From: Pararhodobacter oceanensis
Lineage (GTDB): Bacteria; Pseudomonadota; Alphaproteobacteria; Rhodobacterales; Rhodobacteraceae
NCBI RefSeq assembly: GCF_003076755.1
Contig: NZ_QDKM01000005.1
Location: forward strand, 62,001 to 126,000
DNA length: 64,000 nt
Reading direction: 5' to 3'
This document shows positions 33,929-43,327 of this stretch, piece after piece (the first letter of the stretch is position 1; each line of letters opens with the position of its first letter). The notes under the pieces were generated by a model. That model ran no database searches, was not told where the DNA came from, and saw nothing but the letters and a program-made list of their open reading frames with translations. A program made the translations under genes and the position numbers.

Positions 33929-34528
33929 CTCGGCAAGCAATTTTTGCAGGGCGCGACCGCGGTGGCTGACCGCATTTTTCGCCTGATGGGACATCTCGGC
34001 AAAAGTGAGAGTATGGCCTTCGGGAATAAACATCGGATCATACCCGTGCCCATGCGCGCCGCGGGTTGGCCAGACCAACTCCCCGTCAATCCGCCCCTCA
34101 AACACCTCATCATGCCCGTCCGGCCAAGCCAGAACCAGGACCGACACAAAGGTTGCGCGCCAAGGCTGCGGCGCAGCGGCATCAATCAAAGCCTTATGCG
34201 CACGCCCCATCGCCAGATCAAAGTCGCGACCCTCGGGCGTTTCCGCCCAATCTGCGGTATAGACCCCCGGTGCACCGCCCAAAGCCTCGATGCAAAGGCC
34301 GGAATCATCCGCCAAAGCCACCAGTCCGGTCGCAGAGGCCGCCGCATGAGCCTTGATCCGCGCATTCCCGACGAAAGTATCCTCGGTTTCGACCGGCTCC
34401 GGCAGGTTGTGATCCTTTGCCGAAACCACCGTCACCCCGCGCGGCGCCAGCAACTCACGCATCTCTTCCAGTTTGCCCGCATTATGCGTGGCAAACAGCA
34501 GTTGATCGGCGGTCAGGGCGCGGGTCAC
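33917..34528 (-). CDS. rdgB: XTP/dITP diphosphatase (non-canonical purine NTP pyrophosphatase)
   Basis: The 203-residue protein of the HAM1/RdgB family removes ITP, dITP and XTP from the pool. It has the N-terminal [53 protein letters not shown], and near the C-terminus [21 protein letters not shown] followed by [10 protein letters not shown]. It overlaps rph by 4 bases. The last residues (ECFT) are encoded by the parS site. Confidence 0.94.
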   Translation of the reverse strand: MTRALTADQLLFATHNAGKLEEMRELLAPRGVTVVSAKDHNLPEPVETEDTFVGNARIKAHAAASATGLVALADDSGLCIEALGGAPGVYTADWAETPEGRDFDLAMGRAHKALIDAAAPQPWRATFVSVLVLAWPDGHDEVFEGRIDGELVWPTRGAHGHGYDPMFIPEGHTLTFAEMSHQAKNAVSHRGRALQKLLAECFT

Positions 34529-35235
34529 AGCGCCGCCTTTTGCGCCGCGACCAACTCGGTGATTCCCGCTTCGGCCAGATCCAGCATCGTGTTCATCTCG
34601 GCGCGCCCAAAAACGCTGCCTTCGCCCGACATCTGCACTTCAATCATCCGCAGATCGCCCAGCATCACAAAATTCCCGTCGACGCCGGCCGAGCTGTCTT
34701 CAGCATAGTCCAGATCCAGCACCGGCTGACCGGCGTAAATCCCGCAAGAGACCGCGGCAACATGGTCAATGATCGGATCGGAGGAGATCACCCCTGCCTT
34801 CAACAGCGTATTCACCGCCATCCGCAGCGCCACCCAACCGCCGGTGATCGCCGCGCAGCGGGTGCCGCCATCGGCCTGGATCACATCGCAATCGACGGTG
34901 ATCTGGCGTTCGCCAAGCGCCGAGCGGTCGATACCCGCGCGCAGAGAGCGACCTATAAGCCGTTGAATTTCAACAGTTCTGCCGCCTTGCTTGCCCTGCG
35001 AAGCCTCACGCCGGTTGCGCGTATTGGTGGCCCGCGGCAGCATCCCGTATTCCGCTGTCACCCAGCCCAGACCAGTGTTGCGCAGGAACGGCGGAATGCG
35101 CTCTTCGACCGAGGCGGAGCAGAGCACATGGGTGTCGCCGACTTTAATCAAACACGAGCCTTCCGCATGTTTCATCACACCGGTTTCGATTGAAACGCTG
35201 CGTTTTTGATCTAACTTCCGTCCAGAGGGGCGCAT
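34525..35235 (-). CDS. rph: Ribonuclease PH
   Basis: This 236-residue phosphorolytic 3'-5' exoribonuclease trims tRNA precursors. It shows [34 protein letters not shown], the phosphate-site [31 protein letters not shown] and [18 protein letters not shown]. The ATG at 35235 gives the standard N-terminus and has AAGGAA upstream; a start 10 codons earlier is possible. It is coupled to rdgB and divergent from hrcA. Confidence 0.95.
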   Translation of the reverse strand: MRPSGRKLDQKRSVSIETGVMKHAEGSCLIKVGDTHVLCSASVEERIPPFLRNTGLGWVTAEYGMLPRATNTRNRREASQGKQGGRTVEIQRLIGRSLRAGIDRSALGERQITVDCDVIQADGGTRCAAITGGWVALRMAVNTLLKAGVISSDPIIDHVAAVSCGIYAGQPVLDLDYAEDSSAGVDGNFVMLGDLRMIEVQMSGEGSVFGRAEMNTMLDLAEAGITELVAAQKAAL

Positions 35236-35264
35236 CTCGGTTTCCTTTTCCATGTTGGCTTCCA

Positions 35265-35292
35265 ATTACACGCCCCTTCAGCGATCATGCAA
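35265..35292 (-). promoter_or_regulatory. Possible promoter for rph-rdgB
   Basis: Read on the minus strand: TTGCAT (35287-35292), 16 bases, TGTAAT (35265-35270). The -10 differs at one position from TATAAT, the -35 is moderate. If used, it would favour the rph start at 35235 over 35265. Confidence 0.3.
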
Positions 35293-35319
35293 CCGGATCC
35301 ACTCTGAAACCCACGCCAA

Positions 35320-36393
35320 ATGACACATCAGCCGCAAAACACCCTGTTTCCAGACCTCAACGACCGCACGCGCGAAGTCTTTCGCCGCGTCGTCGAATCC
35401 TATCTGCAAACCGGTGCGCCGGTGGGGTCGCGGACCCTGACGCGGGACTTCAGCGAGAACCTCTCGGCGGCGACAATCCGCAATGTGATGCAGGATCTTG
35501 AATATCTCGGCTTGCTGGAAAGCCCGCATGTCTCGGCGGGCAGGGTGCCCACGCAGAACGGGCTGCGGTTGTTTGTCGATGCGCTGCTTGAGGTCGATCC
35601 GGTCACCGCCACCGACCGCGAGAAGCTCGAAGCCTCGCGGATGAACAACGAACGTGATCTCGGCTCGATGCTCGATAATGTCGGCCATGCGCTGTCGTCG
35701 ATCACCAAGGGCGCCAGCCTTGTGTTGACCCCTAAACATGAGGCGCCGATCCGCCATATCGAATTCGTGCCGATCGCCGCCGACCGCGCGCTGGTGGTGC
35801 TGGTCTTTGCTGACGGCCAGGTGGAAAACCGCGTGTTCCGCCCGCCGCCAGGTCTGTTGCCCTCGGCGCTGCGCGAGGCGGTGAATTTTATCAACGCTTT
35901 CGCCTCCGGCCTGACGATGAGCGATCTGCGCACACGTCTGCGCAAGGAAATCAGCGTGCGCCGGCAAGAGATCGACACCATCGCCGGTGATATGATCGAA
36001 CGCGGCATGGCGATCTGGGAGGATGAGGGCGGCCATAACGAGCGCCTGATCGTGCGCGGACGCGGAAATCTGCTGGATCAGACCGATTCCGACAGTCTGT
36101 TGAAGATCCGCGAGCTGTTTGATGATCTTGAGCGCAAGCGGGATATCGCCGAAGTTCTGGAACTGACCGAGCGTGGCGACGGTGTGCGCATATTCATTGG
36201 CGCCGAGAACAAGCTTTTTTCACTAACGGGTAGCACTTTGGTCGTTTCTCCCTATATGAACGCCGACAGCAAGATTATCGGTGCTGTGGGCGTGATCGGG
36301 CCGACGAGGCTAAATTACGGTCGCATTGTGCCGATAGTTGATTATACCGCGCAGTTGGTCGGCCGCATGCTGACCGAACTGGGGTCCGAGTGA
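35320..36393 (+). CDS. hrcA: Heat-inducible transcription repressor HrcA
   Basis: The 357-residue repressor has an N-terminal winged helix (LNDRTREVFRRVVESYLQTGAPVGSRTL), NLSAATIRNVMQDLEYLGLLESPHVSAGRVPT, then the GAF-like dimerisation core. It ends in GAVGVIGPTRLNYGRIVPIVDYTA, the family signature. HrcA binds CIRCE inverted repeats before groESL/dnaK operons and is activated by GroEL. I find no CIRCE element (TTAGCACTC-N9-GAGTGCTAA) upstream of hrcA itself, so its target is probably elsewhere. The gene is followed 12 bases later by grpE. Confidence 0.95.
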   Translation: MTHQPQNTLFPDLNDRTREVFRRVVESYLQTGAPVGSRTLTRDFSENLSAATIRNVMQDLEYLGLLESPHVSAGRVPTQNGLRLFVDALLEVDPVTATDREKLEASRMNNERDLGSMLDNVGHALSSITKGASLVLTPKHEAPIRHIEFVPIAADRALVVLVFADGQVENRVFRPPPGLLPSALREAVNFINAFASGLTMSDLRTRLRKEISVRRQEIDTIAGDMIERGMAIWEDEGGHNERLIVRGRGNLLDQTDSDSLLKIRELFDDLERKRDIAEVLELTERGDGVRIFIGAENKLFSLTGSTLVVSPYMNADSKIIGAVGVIGPTRLNYGRIVPIVDYTAQLVGRMLTELGSE

Positions 36394-36405
36394 ACAGAGG
36401 AAGAC

Positions 36406-36996
36406 ATGGCAAAGCCACAAGAAGATATCGTAGACACACAGGCAGATGACGCATTGTCAGAGGACGCGCTGGCCGATGAGGCGGTGCAGGCTGAGCAGGC
36501 CGAGATGGACCCGCTCGCCGTTCTGGCCGAGGTTCAGGCCGAGTTCGAGGAAGAGCGCACGCAGATGCGTGACCGCCTGATGCGGGCGCTGGCCGATCTG
36601 GAAAACAGCCGCAAACGCGGTGAAAAGGATCGCCGCGAGGCTGCGCTTTACGGCGGCACCAAGCTGGCCCGCGATCTGCTGCCGGTCTATGACAACCTGA
36701 ACCGTGCGCTGGAACTGGTTGATGAGGATACCAAATCCCGCAGCAAAGGGCTGGTTGAGGGGCTGGAGCTGACGCTGCGCGAATTGGTCAATATTTTCGC
36801 CCGCCACGGCATTGAAAAACTCGCGCCAGAGATCGGCGAAGAGTTTGATCCGCATCTGCATGAGGCGATGTTCGAAGCGCCGGTGCCGGACACCAAAGCC
36901 GGTCAGATCATCCAGGTTCTCAACGTCGGCTTCCGCCTGCATGAGCAACTGTTGCGCCCCGCGCAGGTCGGTGTCTCCTCGACCCCCGCGGGCTAA
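36406..36996 (+). CDS. grpE: Nucleotide exchange factor GrpE
   Basis: The 196-residue DnaK co-chaperone has an acidic, low-complexity N-terminus, a long coiled coil (about 45-100; RDRLMRALADLENSRKRGEKDRREA), and a C-terminal beta domain with FDPHLHEAMFEAPVPD and GFRLHEQLLRPAQVGVS. It dissociates ADP from DnaK. It shares a transcript with hrcA and is followed by a strong hairpin terminator. Confidence 0.95.
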   Translation: MAKPQEDIVDTQADDALSEDALADEAVQAEQAEMDPLAVLAEVQAEFEEERTQMRDRLMRALADLENSRKRGEKDRREAALYGGTKLARDLLPVYDNLNRALELVDEDTKSRSKGLVEGLELTLRELVNIFARHGIEKLAPEIGEEFDPHLHEAMFEAPVPDTKAGQIIQVLNVGFRLHEQLLRPAQVGVSSTPAG

Positions 36997-37040
36997 ATAC
37001 AGGCCGGGTCTTGGCGTATAAGCTGTTGAAACTAAATATA

Positions 37041-37073
37041 AAGGCGAGCTGGTAGCAACCGGCTCGCCTTTTT
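37041..37073. terminator. Bidirectional Rho-independent terminator between grpE and mutS
   Basis: A 13-base stem with one mismatch (37041-37053 against 37058-37070; AAGGCGAGC / GCTCGCCTT) and a 4-base loop AGCA is followed by TTTTT on the plus strand. On the minus strand the tail is A+T-rich (TTTATATTTA). It serves grpE and probably also the convergent mutS. Confidence 0.88.
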
Positions 37074-37095
37074 CATTGCCCCGGATGTCCGTGCC

Positions 37096-39747
37096 TTACT
37101 CGGGCAGCAACTCGCGCAATTCATAGAGCAGCGCCAAAGCCTCACGCGGCGACAAAGCGTCGGGGTGGATATCCGCCAGCCGGTCCTCGACCGCCGAGGA
37201 TTTCGCCACCGGAGCAGGGCGCGGCGGCGTGGGCTGCATGGCAAAAAGCGGCAGATCGTCGATCAGGGTTTTCGCCCCGCGCTGCCCCTGATCGCCGCGT
37301 TCCAGCATATCGAGAACCTCGCGCGCGCGTCCGATCACCGCCTCGGGCAGCCCCGCCAGACGCGCCACCTGCACCCCATACGACCGGTCCGCAGCGCCCT
37401 TGGTGACCTCATGCATGAACACCACATCGCCCTCCCATTCGCGCACGGCGACGGTGGCATTATCGACCCCGTCCAGCCTGTCGGCCATGGCGGTCATCTC
37501 GTGGTAGTGGGTGGCAAAAAGCGCGCGGCTTTGGTTAACGCCGTGCAGATGTTCCAGCACCGCCCAGGCAATCGACAGCCCGTCATAGGTGGCAGTTCCG
37601 CGGCCGATTTCATCAAGGATTACAAACGCCCGCGACCCGGCCTGATTGAGAATCGCCGCGGTTTCGACCATCTCGACCATGAAGGTCGAGCGTCCGCGCG
37701 CCAGATCATCCGAGGCACCGACGCGGCTGAACACCTGATCGACCAGCCCGATGGTGGCGGCTTTCGCCGGCACGTAGCCGCCCGCCTGCGCGAGAATTGC
37801 AATTAATGCGTTCTGCCGCAGAAAGGTTGATTTACCCGCCATATTCGGCCCGGTGACCAGCCAGATCGCGGCCCCGTCTGCGGCAGGCTCTAGCCCCAGC
37901 GAATTGGCCACAAACGGCTGTCCGGCTTTCTGCAGTGCCGCTTCGACCACCGGATGGCGCCCGCCATCAACGTTGAAATCGCGGCTGTCATTCACCACCG
38001 GGCGGCACCAGTTGTTATGCCGCGCCAGTTCGGCGAAACCGGCGGCGACGTCGATCTCCGACAGCGCCCGCGCGGTGACCTGTATCTCCCCCGCAGCAGC
38101 CAGCAGCGCGGCGCGCATCTCCTCGAAAATCCGACGCTCGATATCCAGCGCACGGCCACCGGCGTTGAGGATACTGGTCTCCAACTCGGTCAGTTCCGGC
38201 GTGGTGAAACGCACCTGATTGGCGGTCGTCTGCCGATGTTTGAACTTTTCATTGAGCGGGGCGGAAAGCATCTTGTCGGCATGGGTGGCGGTGGTCTCGA
38301 CGAAATAGCCCAAGACATTGTTATGTTTGATCTTTAGCGCCTGAATGCCGGTCTCTTTGGCGTAATCGGCCTGCATCCGTGCAATCACCGCGCGGCCCTC
38401 GTCGCGCAGCTCACGCGCGGCATCGAGATCGGCGTCAACACCCGCCGCGACAAAGCCGCCATCGCGCGCCAGCAAGGGTGGATCGGCGACCAGCGTGGCC
38501 TCGAGATAGGCGGCCAGATCCTCATGGCCGACCAGCGCCATGGCCGAGGTTTCCAGCAGGGGCGGCACCGCCGCGCTGCCGAGGATTTCCGCGATCGCTC
38601 CGGCCTCGCCGAGACCCGCGCGCAGCATTGCCAGATCGCGCGGCCCGCCACGGTCCAGCGCCAGCCGTGACAGCGCGCGGTCGATATCGGGCACGGATTT
38701 CAGCGCCGCGCGCAGATCGCCGCGCAGCCGGTCGCTGTCGACCAGCGCGGTGACCGCGGCCAGCCGCGCCTCGATCTCGCCCAGATCACAAGACGGGCTG
38801 GAAATCCGCCGCTCCAACAGTCGCGCGCCGCCCGGGGTGACGCTCTGGTCCACCGTCGCCAGCAAGGAGCCCGCGCGGCCACCCGCCAGCGCTTGGGTCA
38901 GTTCCAGATTGCGCCGTGTCGCCGCGTCGATCTGCATTGCTGCCTTGGCATTCTCGCGCACCGGCGGGGTCAGAAGCGGCATCTGCCCCTTTTGCGTCAT
39001 ATCCAGATAATCGACCAAAGCCCCCAGCGCCGAGAGTTCCGCGCGTTCAAAGCTGCCGAACCCGTCCAGCGTGGCGGTGTTGAACAGCGCGCAGAGCCGC
39101 TTGTTGCCATTGGTGGAATCAAACGCCGCGCGCCCGCGTTCGGCCAGCGCAAATCCCATTTCATCGGCCAATTCGCGCAGCCCCGCGGCCACATCCTCGG
39201 TGACCACCAACTCCCGCGCCCCCAGCCGCGCCAGTTCCGGCGCCAGCCGCACCCGCGGGCAAGGCATCACCCGCAATTCACCGGTCGAGATATCCGCCCA
39301 AGCCAGCGCCGAGGCGCCGCGGATATCGGCCCATGCGGTCAGATAGTTGTGACGGCGCGGCTCCAACAGCGAATCCTCGGTCAATGTCCCCGGCGTGACC
39401 AGCCGCACAACATCGCGTTTGACCACCGATTTCGACCCGCGTTTCTTCGCTTCGGCGGGGTCTTCCATCTGTTCGGCAATCGCCACCCGAAAGCCTTTGC
39501 GGATCAGGCTGAGCAGATAGCCTTCGGCGGAATGCACCGGCACGCCGCACATCGGGATCGGCGCGCCGTCATAGGTGCCGCGTTTGGTCAGGGCGATGTC
39601 CAAAGCGGCGGCGGCGGCGACCGCGTCGTCGAAAAACATCTCGTAGAAATCGCCCATGCGGTAGAATAGCAGCGCATCCGCATGCCGGGCTTTGATGTCG
39701 AGAAATTGCGCCATCATCGGCGTCACATTGGGCTGCGCGTCGCTCAC
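37096..39747 (-). CDS. mutS: DNA mismatch repair protein MutS
   Basis: The 883-residue ATPase recognises mismatches. The N-terminal clamp contains the mismatch-reading Phe-x-Glu in GDFYEMFFDDA. The connector, lever and clamp domains follow. The ATPase has Walker A GPNMAGKSTFLRQ, VGASDDLARGRSTFMVEM and DEIGRGTATYDGLSIAW (Walker B), then ATHYHEMT. Length fits bacterial MutS. It is monocistronic, convergent with grpE across the hairpin terminator and divergent from maeB across about 120 bp. Confidence 0.97.
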   Translation of the reverse strand: MSDAQPNVTPMMAQFLDIKARHADALLFYRMGDFYEMFFDDAVAAAAALDIALTKRGTYDGAPIPMCGVPVHSAEGYLLSLIRKGFRVAIAEQMEDPAEAKKRGSKSVVKRDVVRLVTPGTLTEDSLLEPRRHNYLTAWADIRGASALAWADISTGELRVMPCPRVRLAPELARLGARELVVTEDVAAGLRELADEMGFALAERGRAAFDSTNGNKRLCALFNTATLDGFGSFERAELSALGALVDYLDMTQKGQMPLLTPPVRENAKAAMQIDAATRRNLELTQALAGGRAGSLLATVDQSVTPGGARLLERRISSPSCDLGEIEARLAAVTALVDSDRLRGDLRAALKSVPDIDRALSRLALDRGGPRDLAMLRAGLGEAGAIAEILGSAAVPPLLETSAMALVGHEDLAAYLEATLVADPPLLARDGGFVAAGVDADLDAARELRDEGRAVIARMQADYAKETGIQALKIKHNNVLGYFVETTATHADKMLSAPLNEKFKHRQTTANQVRFTTPELTELETSILNAGGRALDIERRIFEEMRAALLAAAGEIQVTARALSEIDVAAGFAELARHNNWCRPVVNDSRDFNVDGGRHPVVEAALQKAGQPFVANSLGLEPAADGAAIWLVTGPNMAGKSTFLRQNALIAILAQAGGYVPAKAATIGLVDQVFSRVGASDDLARGRSTFMVEMVETAAILNQAGSRAFVILDEIGRGTATYDGLSIAWAVLEHLHGVNQSRALFATHYHEMTAMADRLDGVDNATVAVREWEGDVVFMHEVTKGAADRSYGVQVARLAGLPEAVIGRAREVLDMLERGDQGQRGAKTLIDDLPLFAMQPTPPRPAPVAKSSAVEDRLADIHPDALSPREALALLYELRELLPE

Positions 39748-39866
39748 TTCACTCTCCGTATTCAGCGCCGCACCCTACAAAACCCGCAGGCCCGCCGAAA
39801 GGGGTTTGCTTGGTGTTGTTTGGCCGCAGGCCGCGCGGTAAAGGTAAGGCATCACAAGGAGATCCC

Positions 39867-42137
39867 ATGTCCCGCAAATACCGCATCACCGACGAAGAAG
39901 CGCTGGCCTATCACTTCGAGCCGACGCCGGGCAAATATGAAATCGTGGCCTCGACACCGATGGCCACGCAGCGCGATCTGTCGCTGGCCTATTCGCCGGG
40001 TGTTGCGGTGCCGGTGCAGGCGATCGCGGACAACCCCGAGCTGGCCTATGACTATACGGTCAAGGGCAATATGGTCGCGGTGATCTCGAATGGCACCTCG
40101 ATTCTGGGCATGGGCAATCTGGGCGCTCTGGCCTCGAAACCGGTGATGGAGGGCAAGGCGGTTCTGTTCAAACGCTTTGCCGACGTCAACGCGATTGATA
40201 TCGAGCTGGACACGCTGGACGCCGATGAAATCATCAAAGCAGTGCATCTGATGTCGCCGACCTTTGGCGGGATCAACCTTGAGGATATCAAAGCGCCCGA
40301 GTGTTTCATCATCGAGCAGCGGCTGAAAGAGATTTGCGATATTCCGGTGTTCCATGATGACCAGCATGGCACGGCGGTGATCTGCGCGGCGGGGCTGATC
40401 AACGCGCTGGAGATCAGCGGTAAAAAGATCGAAGACGTGCGGATTGTGCTTAACGGGGCAGGGGCGGCAGGGATCGCCTGTCTGGAACTGGTCAAGTCGA
40501 TGGGCGCGCAGCAGAACAATTGCATCATGTGCGACACCAAGGGTGTGATCTATCAGGGCCGCACCGAAGGCATGAACCAGTGGAAGTCGGCCCATGCCGC
40601 CGAGACCGATCTGCGCACCCTAGAGGAGGCGATGGACGGCGCCGATGTGTTCCTCGGCGTCTCGGCCAAAGGCGCGGTGACGGCGGAAATGGTCGCCTCG
40701 ATGGCGGATAATCCGGTGATTTTCGCGATGGCCAACCCCGACCCCGAGATCACCCCCGAAGAGGCCCATGCGGTGCGCGCCGATGCGATTGTCGCCACCG
40801 GCCGCTCGGATTACCCGAACCAAGTCAACAATGTGCTGGGCTTTCCCTATCTGTTTCGCGGCGCGCTCGATATCCACGCCCGCGCGATCAATGACGAGAT
40901 GAAGATCGCCTGCGCCCATGCTTTGGCGGCGCTGGCACGCGAGGACGTGCCCGACGAGGTGGCGATGGCTTACGGGCGCAAGCTTAGCTTTGGTCGCGAT
41001 TACATCATTCCGACGCCCTTTGACCCGCGCTTGATCTATACGATCCCGCCCGCGGTGGCGAAGGCCGGGATGGACACCGGCGTGGCGCGGCGCCCGATCA
41101 TTGATCTGGATGCTTATCAGCATTCGCTGAAGGCGCGGATGGATCCGACCGCCTCGATCCAGCAGAGTCTCTATGCCCGTGCCCGTCAGGCGCAATCGCG
41201 GATGATCTTTACCGAGGGTGATGACGAGCGGGTGCTGCGCGCCGCCGTCGCCTACCAGCGCGCCGGTCTGGGCAAATCGCTGGTCGTCGGGCAAGAGGAT
41301 GACGTGAAGCGTCGCCTCGAGACCGCCGGTCTTGGCGATGCGATGCGCGAGTTGCAGGTCGTCAACGCCGCCAATACCCGTCATCTCGATACCTACCGCG
41401 CGTTTCTCTATAAACGCCTGCAGCGCAAGGGGATGGACCAGCGCGATGTGCACCGGCTGGTGACCCGCGACCGCAATATCTTTGCCGCGCTGATGCTGCA
41501 GCACGGGCATGGCGACGGGCTGGTGACGGGTGCCACGCGCAAATCGGCGCTGGTGATGGATATGATCAACCATGTGTTTGACGCGCGCGCGCAGGATGGT
41601 GCGGTCGGGGTCTCGGCGCTGCTCTATAAGGGCAAGGTGATGATCATTGCCGATACATTGGTGCATGAATGGCCCGATGAAGAGGATCTGGCCGATATCG
41701 CGACGCGCGCCGCCGAGGTTGCGCGTTCGATCGGGCTGGTGCCACGGGTGGCTTTCGTCAGCTTCTCGACCTTCGGTTATCCGGTGTCCGAGCGTGCCGA
41801 CAAGATGCACCGCGCCCCCGAAGTGCTGACCCGCCGCGGGGTGGATTTCGAGTTTGAAGGCGAGATGACCGTCGATGTGGCGCTCAACCCGACCGTCGCC
41901 GCCGCCTATCCGTTCTCGCGGCTCACCGGTCCGGCGAATGTGCTGGTGGTGCCAGCGCGGCATTCGGCCTCGATTTCGGTCAAGCTGATGCAAGAGATGG
42001 CCGGTGCCACGGTGATCGGCCCGATCCTTGCCGGTGTGCCGAAACCGATTCAGATCCTCTCGACCGGCGCCACGGTGAACGACATCCTCAATATGTCGGT
42101 GATGGCCGCCAGCCGGATCGGTGCGAATACAAAATGA
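39867..42137 (+). CDS. maeB: NADP-dependent malic enzyme with phosphotransacetylase-like domain (MaeB)
   Basis: The 756-residue protein has two parts. Residues about 1-430 are the malic enzyme: YSPGVAVPV with the catalytic Tyr, FHDDQHGTAV with metal ligands, and the nucleotide-binding GAGAAGIACLEL. Residues about 430-756 resemble phosphate acetyltransferase (TEGDDERVLRAA; GLVTGATRKSALVMDMI; PANVLVVPARHSASIS). The first part decarboxylates malate to pyruvate; the PTA-like part is known as an acetyl-CoA-sensing regulatory module in such enzymes. The ATG at 39867 is supported by AAGGA 6 bases upstream. It overlaps the following kinase by 4 bases. Confidence 0.94.
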   Translation: MSRKYRITDEEALAYHFEPTPGKYEIVASTPMATQRDLSLAYSPGVAVPVQAIADNPELAYDYTVKGNMVAVISNGTSILGMGNLGALASKPVMEGKAVLFKRFADVNAIDIELDTLDADEIIKAVHLMSPTFGGINLEDIKAPECFIIEQRLKEICDIPVFHDDQHGTAVICAAGLINALEISGKKIEDVRIVLNGAGAAGIACLELVKSMGAQQNNCIMCDTKGVIYQGRTEGMNQWKSAHAAETDLRTLEEAMDGADVFLGVSAKGAVTAEMVASMADNPVIFAMANPDPEITPEEAHAVRADAIVATGRSDYPNQVNNVLGFPYLFRGALDIHARAINDEMKIACAHALAALAREDVPDEVAMAYGRKLSFGRDYIIPTPFDPRLIYTIPPAVAKAGMDTGVARRPIIDLDAYQHSLKARMDPTASIQQSLYARARQAQSRMIFTEGDDERVLRAAVAYQRAGLGKSLVVGQEDDVKRRLETAGLGDAMRELQVVNAANTRHLDTYRAFLYKRLQRKGMDQRDVHRLVTRDRNIFAALMLQHGHGDGLVTGATRKSALVMDMINHVFDARAQDGAVGVSALLYKGKVMIIADTLVHEWPDEEDLADIATRAAEVARSIGLVPRVAFVSFSTFGYPVSERADKMHRAPEVLTRRGVDFEFEGEMTVDVALNPTVAAAYPFSRLTGPANVLVVPARHSASISVKLMQEMAGATVIGPILAGVPKPIQILSTGATVNDILNMSVMAASRIGANTK

Positions 42138-43009
42138 CGGTCTATTGTCTGGGCTCGATCAATATCGACAATTTCTACCGCTTGCAGGCGCTGCCGAAAG
42201 CCGGTGAAACGCTGGCCGCGACGGGGTTTTCGCGCGGGCTGGGCGGCAAGGGGATCAACCAGTCGATCGCCGCCCTGCGCGCCGGTGCCGAAGTGGTGCA
42301 TATCGGCGCCATTGGCCGCGATGACGCCTGGATCGAGGGCGAGTTGACCCGCCACGGTGTTGCCATGGGTGCGGTCTCGCGCGTTGAGGTGGCGACCGGT
42401 CATGCGATTGTGGCGATTGACGATGCCGGCGAGAACCAGATCATCATCCATTCGGGCGCCAATAACGCGCAATCTTCCGAGATGATCCGCTTCACCCTCT
42501 CGGGCGCCAAAGCCGGTGATATCCTGTTGTTGCAAAACGAGACCTCGCATCAGGTCGAGGCGGCAAAACTGGCCCATGCGGCGGGGATGCAGGTGTTTTA
42601 TTCCGCCGCGCCCTTTGCCTTGGAGCCTTTGCGCGCGGTGCTGCCCTATGTGACGCATCTGTTGCTCAATGAGGGCGAGGGCGCGGAACTGGTCGCCGCC
42701 ACGGGCGTGGCGCTGGAACAGCAGCCGGTGCAGGCGGTGATCATGACCCGCGGCGCGCAGGGTGCGGATTGGATCGAGCAGGGCAAGGCGCCGCAGCACA
42801 CACCGCCAATCAAGGTGCAGCCGGTCGATACCACCGGCGCCGGTGATTGCTTTGCCGGGTCGCTGGCCGCGGCGCTGGATACCGGCGCTGACCCCGCCGC
42901 GGCAATGCGCTATGCCGCTGCCGCCGCCGCGCTACAGGTGACCCGCGCGGGCACCGCCGATGCCATGCCCAGCCGTGCGGATGTGAAAAATTTTATGGAT
43001 AATTCCTGA
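42134..43009 (+). CDS. PfkB-family sugar kinase, ribokinase-like
   Basis: The 291-residue kinase has the N-terminal GSINIDNFYRLQALPKAGETL, GGKGINQSIAALRAGAEV and the C-terminal DTTGAGDCFAGSLAAAL with the catalytic Asp238. These match ribokinase closely, but PfkB kinases with other sugar or nucleoside substrates look alike. It is translationally coupled to maeB (4-base overlap), an unusual partner for ribokinase; no sugar transporter or ribose operon is near. The substrate stays open. Confidence 0.85.
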   Translation: MTVYCLGSINIDNFYRLQALPKAGETLAATGFSRGLGGKGINQSIAALRAGAEVVHIGAIGRDDAWIEGELTRHGVAMGAVSRVEVATGHAIVAIDDAGENQIIIHSGANNAQSSEMIRFTLSGAKAGDILLLQNETSHQVEAAKLAHAAGMQVFYSAAPFALEPLRAVLPYVTHLLLNEGEGAELVAATGVALEQQPVQAVIMTRGAQGADWIEQGKAPQHTPPIKVQPVDTTGAGDCFAGSLAAALDTGADPAAAMRYAAAAAALQVTRAGTADAMPSRADVKNFMDNS

Positions 43010-43112
43010 AGCGCCGCAGGAAATCACCCCCGCCTTGCCATTATTGGGTCGCAATTAAGGGTTCTTTTAGAAATGACGGCCAGACTGGCTGAAATGACCG
43101 AAAGGGACCGCC

Positions 43113-43271
43113 ATGAACACCCGCGCCGAAACCGCCGCCTCGATGATCGACAGCACGCTGATCGACTCCGCCGACCGCGACAGCATCCGCTTGCCCGCAG
43201 GCGCAGGTCTGGCGCTGGCCGCCTTGATTGGCTCTGTGACATGGATCGGGATTTTTGCCCTGTTGATGTAA
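43113..43271 (+). CDS. Small single-span membrane protein, 52 residues
   Basis: ATG at 43113 to TAA at 43269-43271, preceded by AAAGGGA (43101-43107) at a plausible distance. The protein starts MNTRAETAASMIDSTLIDSA, has a short charged stretch (DRDSIRLPAG) and ends in one hydrophobic helix of about 22 residues (residues 31-52). This predicts a C-terminally anchored inner-membrane protein with a cytoplasmic head. It has no family I recognise. It stands alone between the PfkB kinase and the convergent argG. Base composition and codon use resemble its neighbours. Confidence 0.62.
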   Translation: MNTRAETAASMIDSTLIDSADRDSIRLPAGAGLALAALIGSVTWIGIFALLM

Positions 43272-43327
43272 GGGCCGCCTAACCAAGGCAAGGGCAGGGC
43301 GCGTGGGGCGCCCCGCCAGAGACAAGT

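Noticed and set aside
35236-35319. A CIRCE operator for HrcA autoregulation.
   Set aside because: Neither TTAGCACTC nor GAGTGCTAA or near variants are present.
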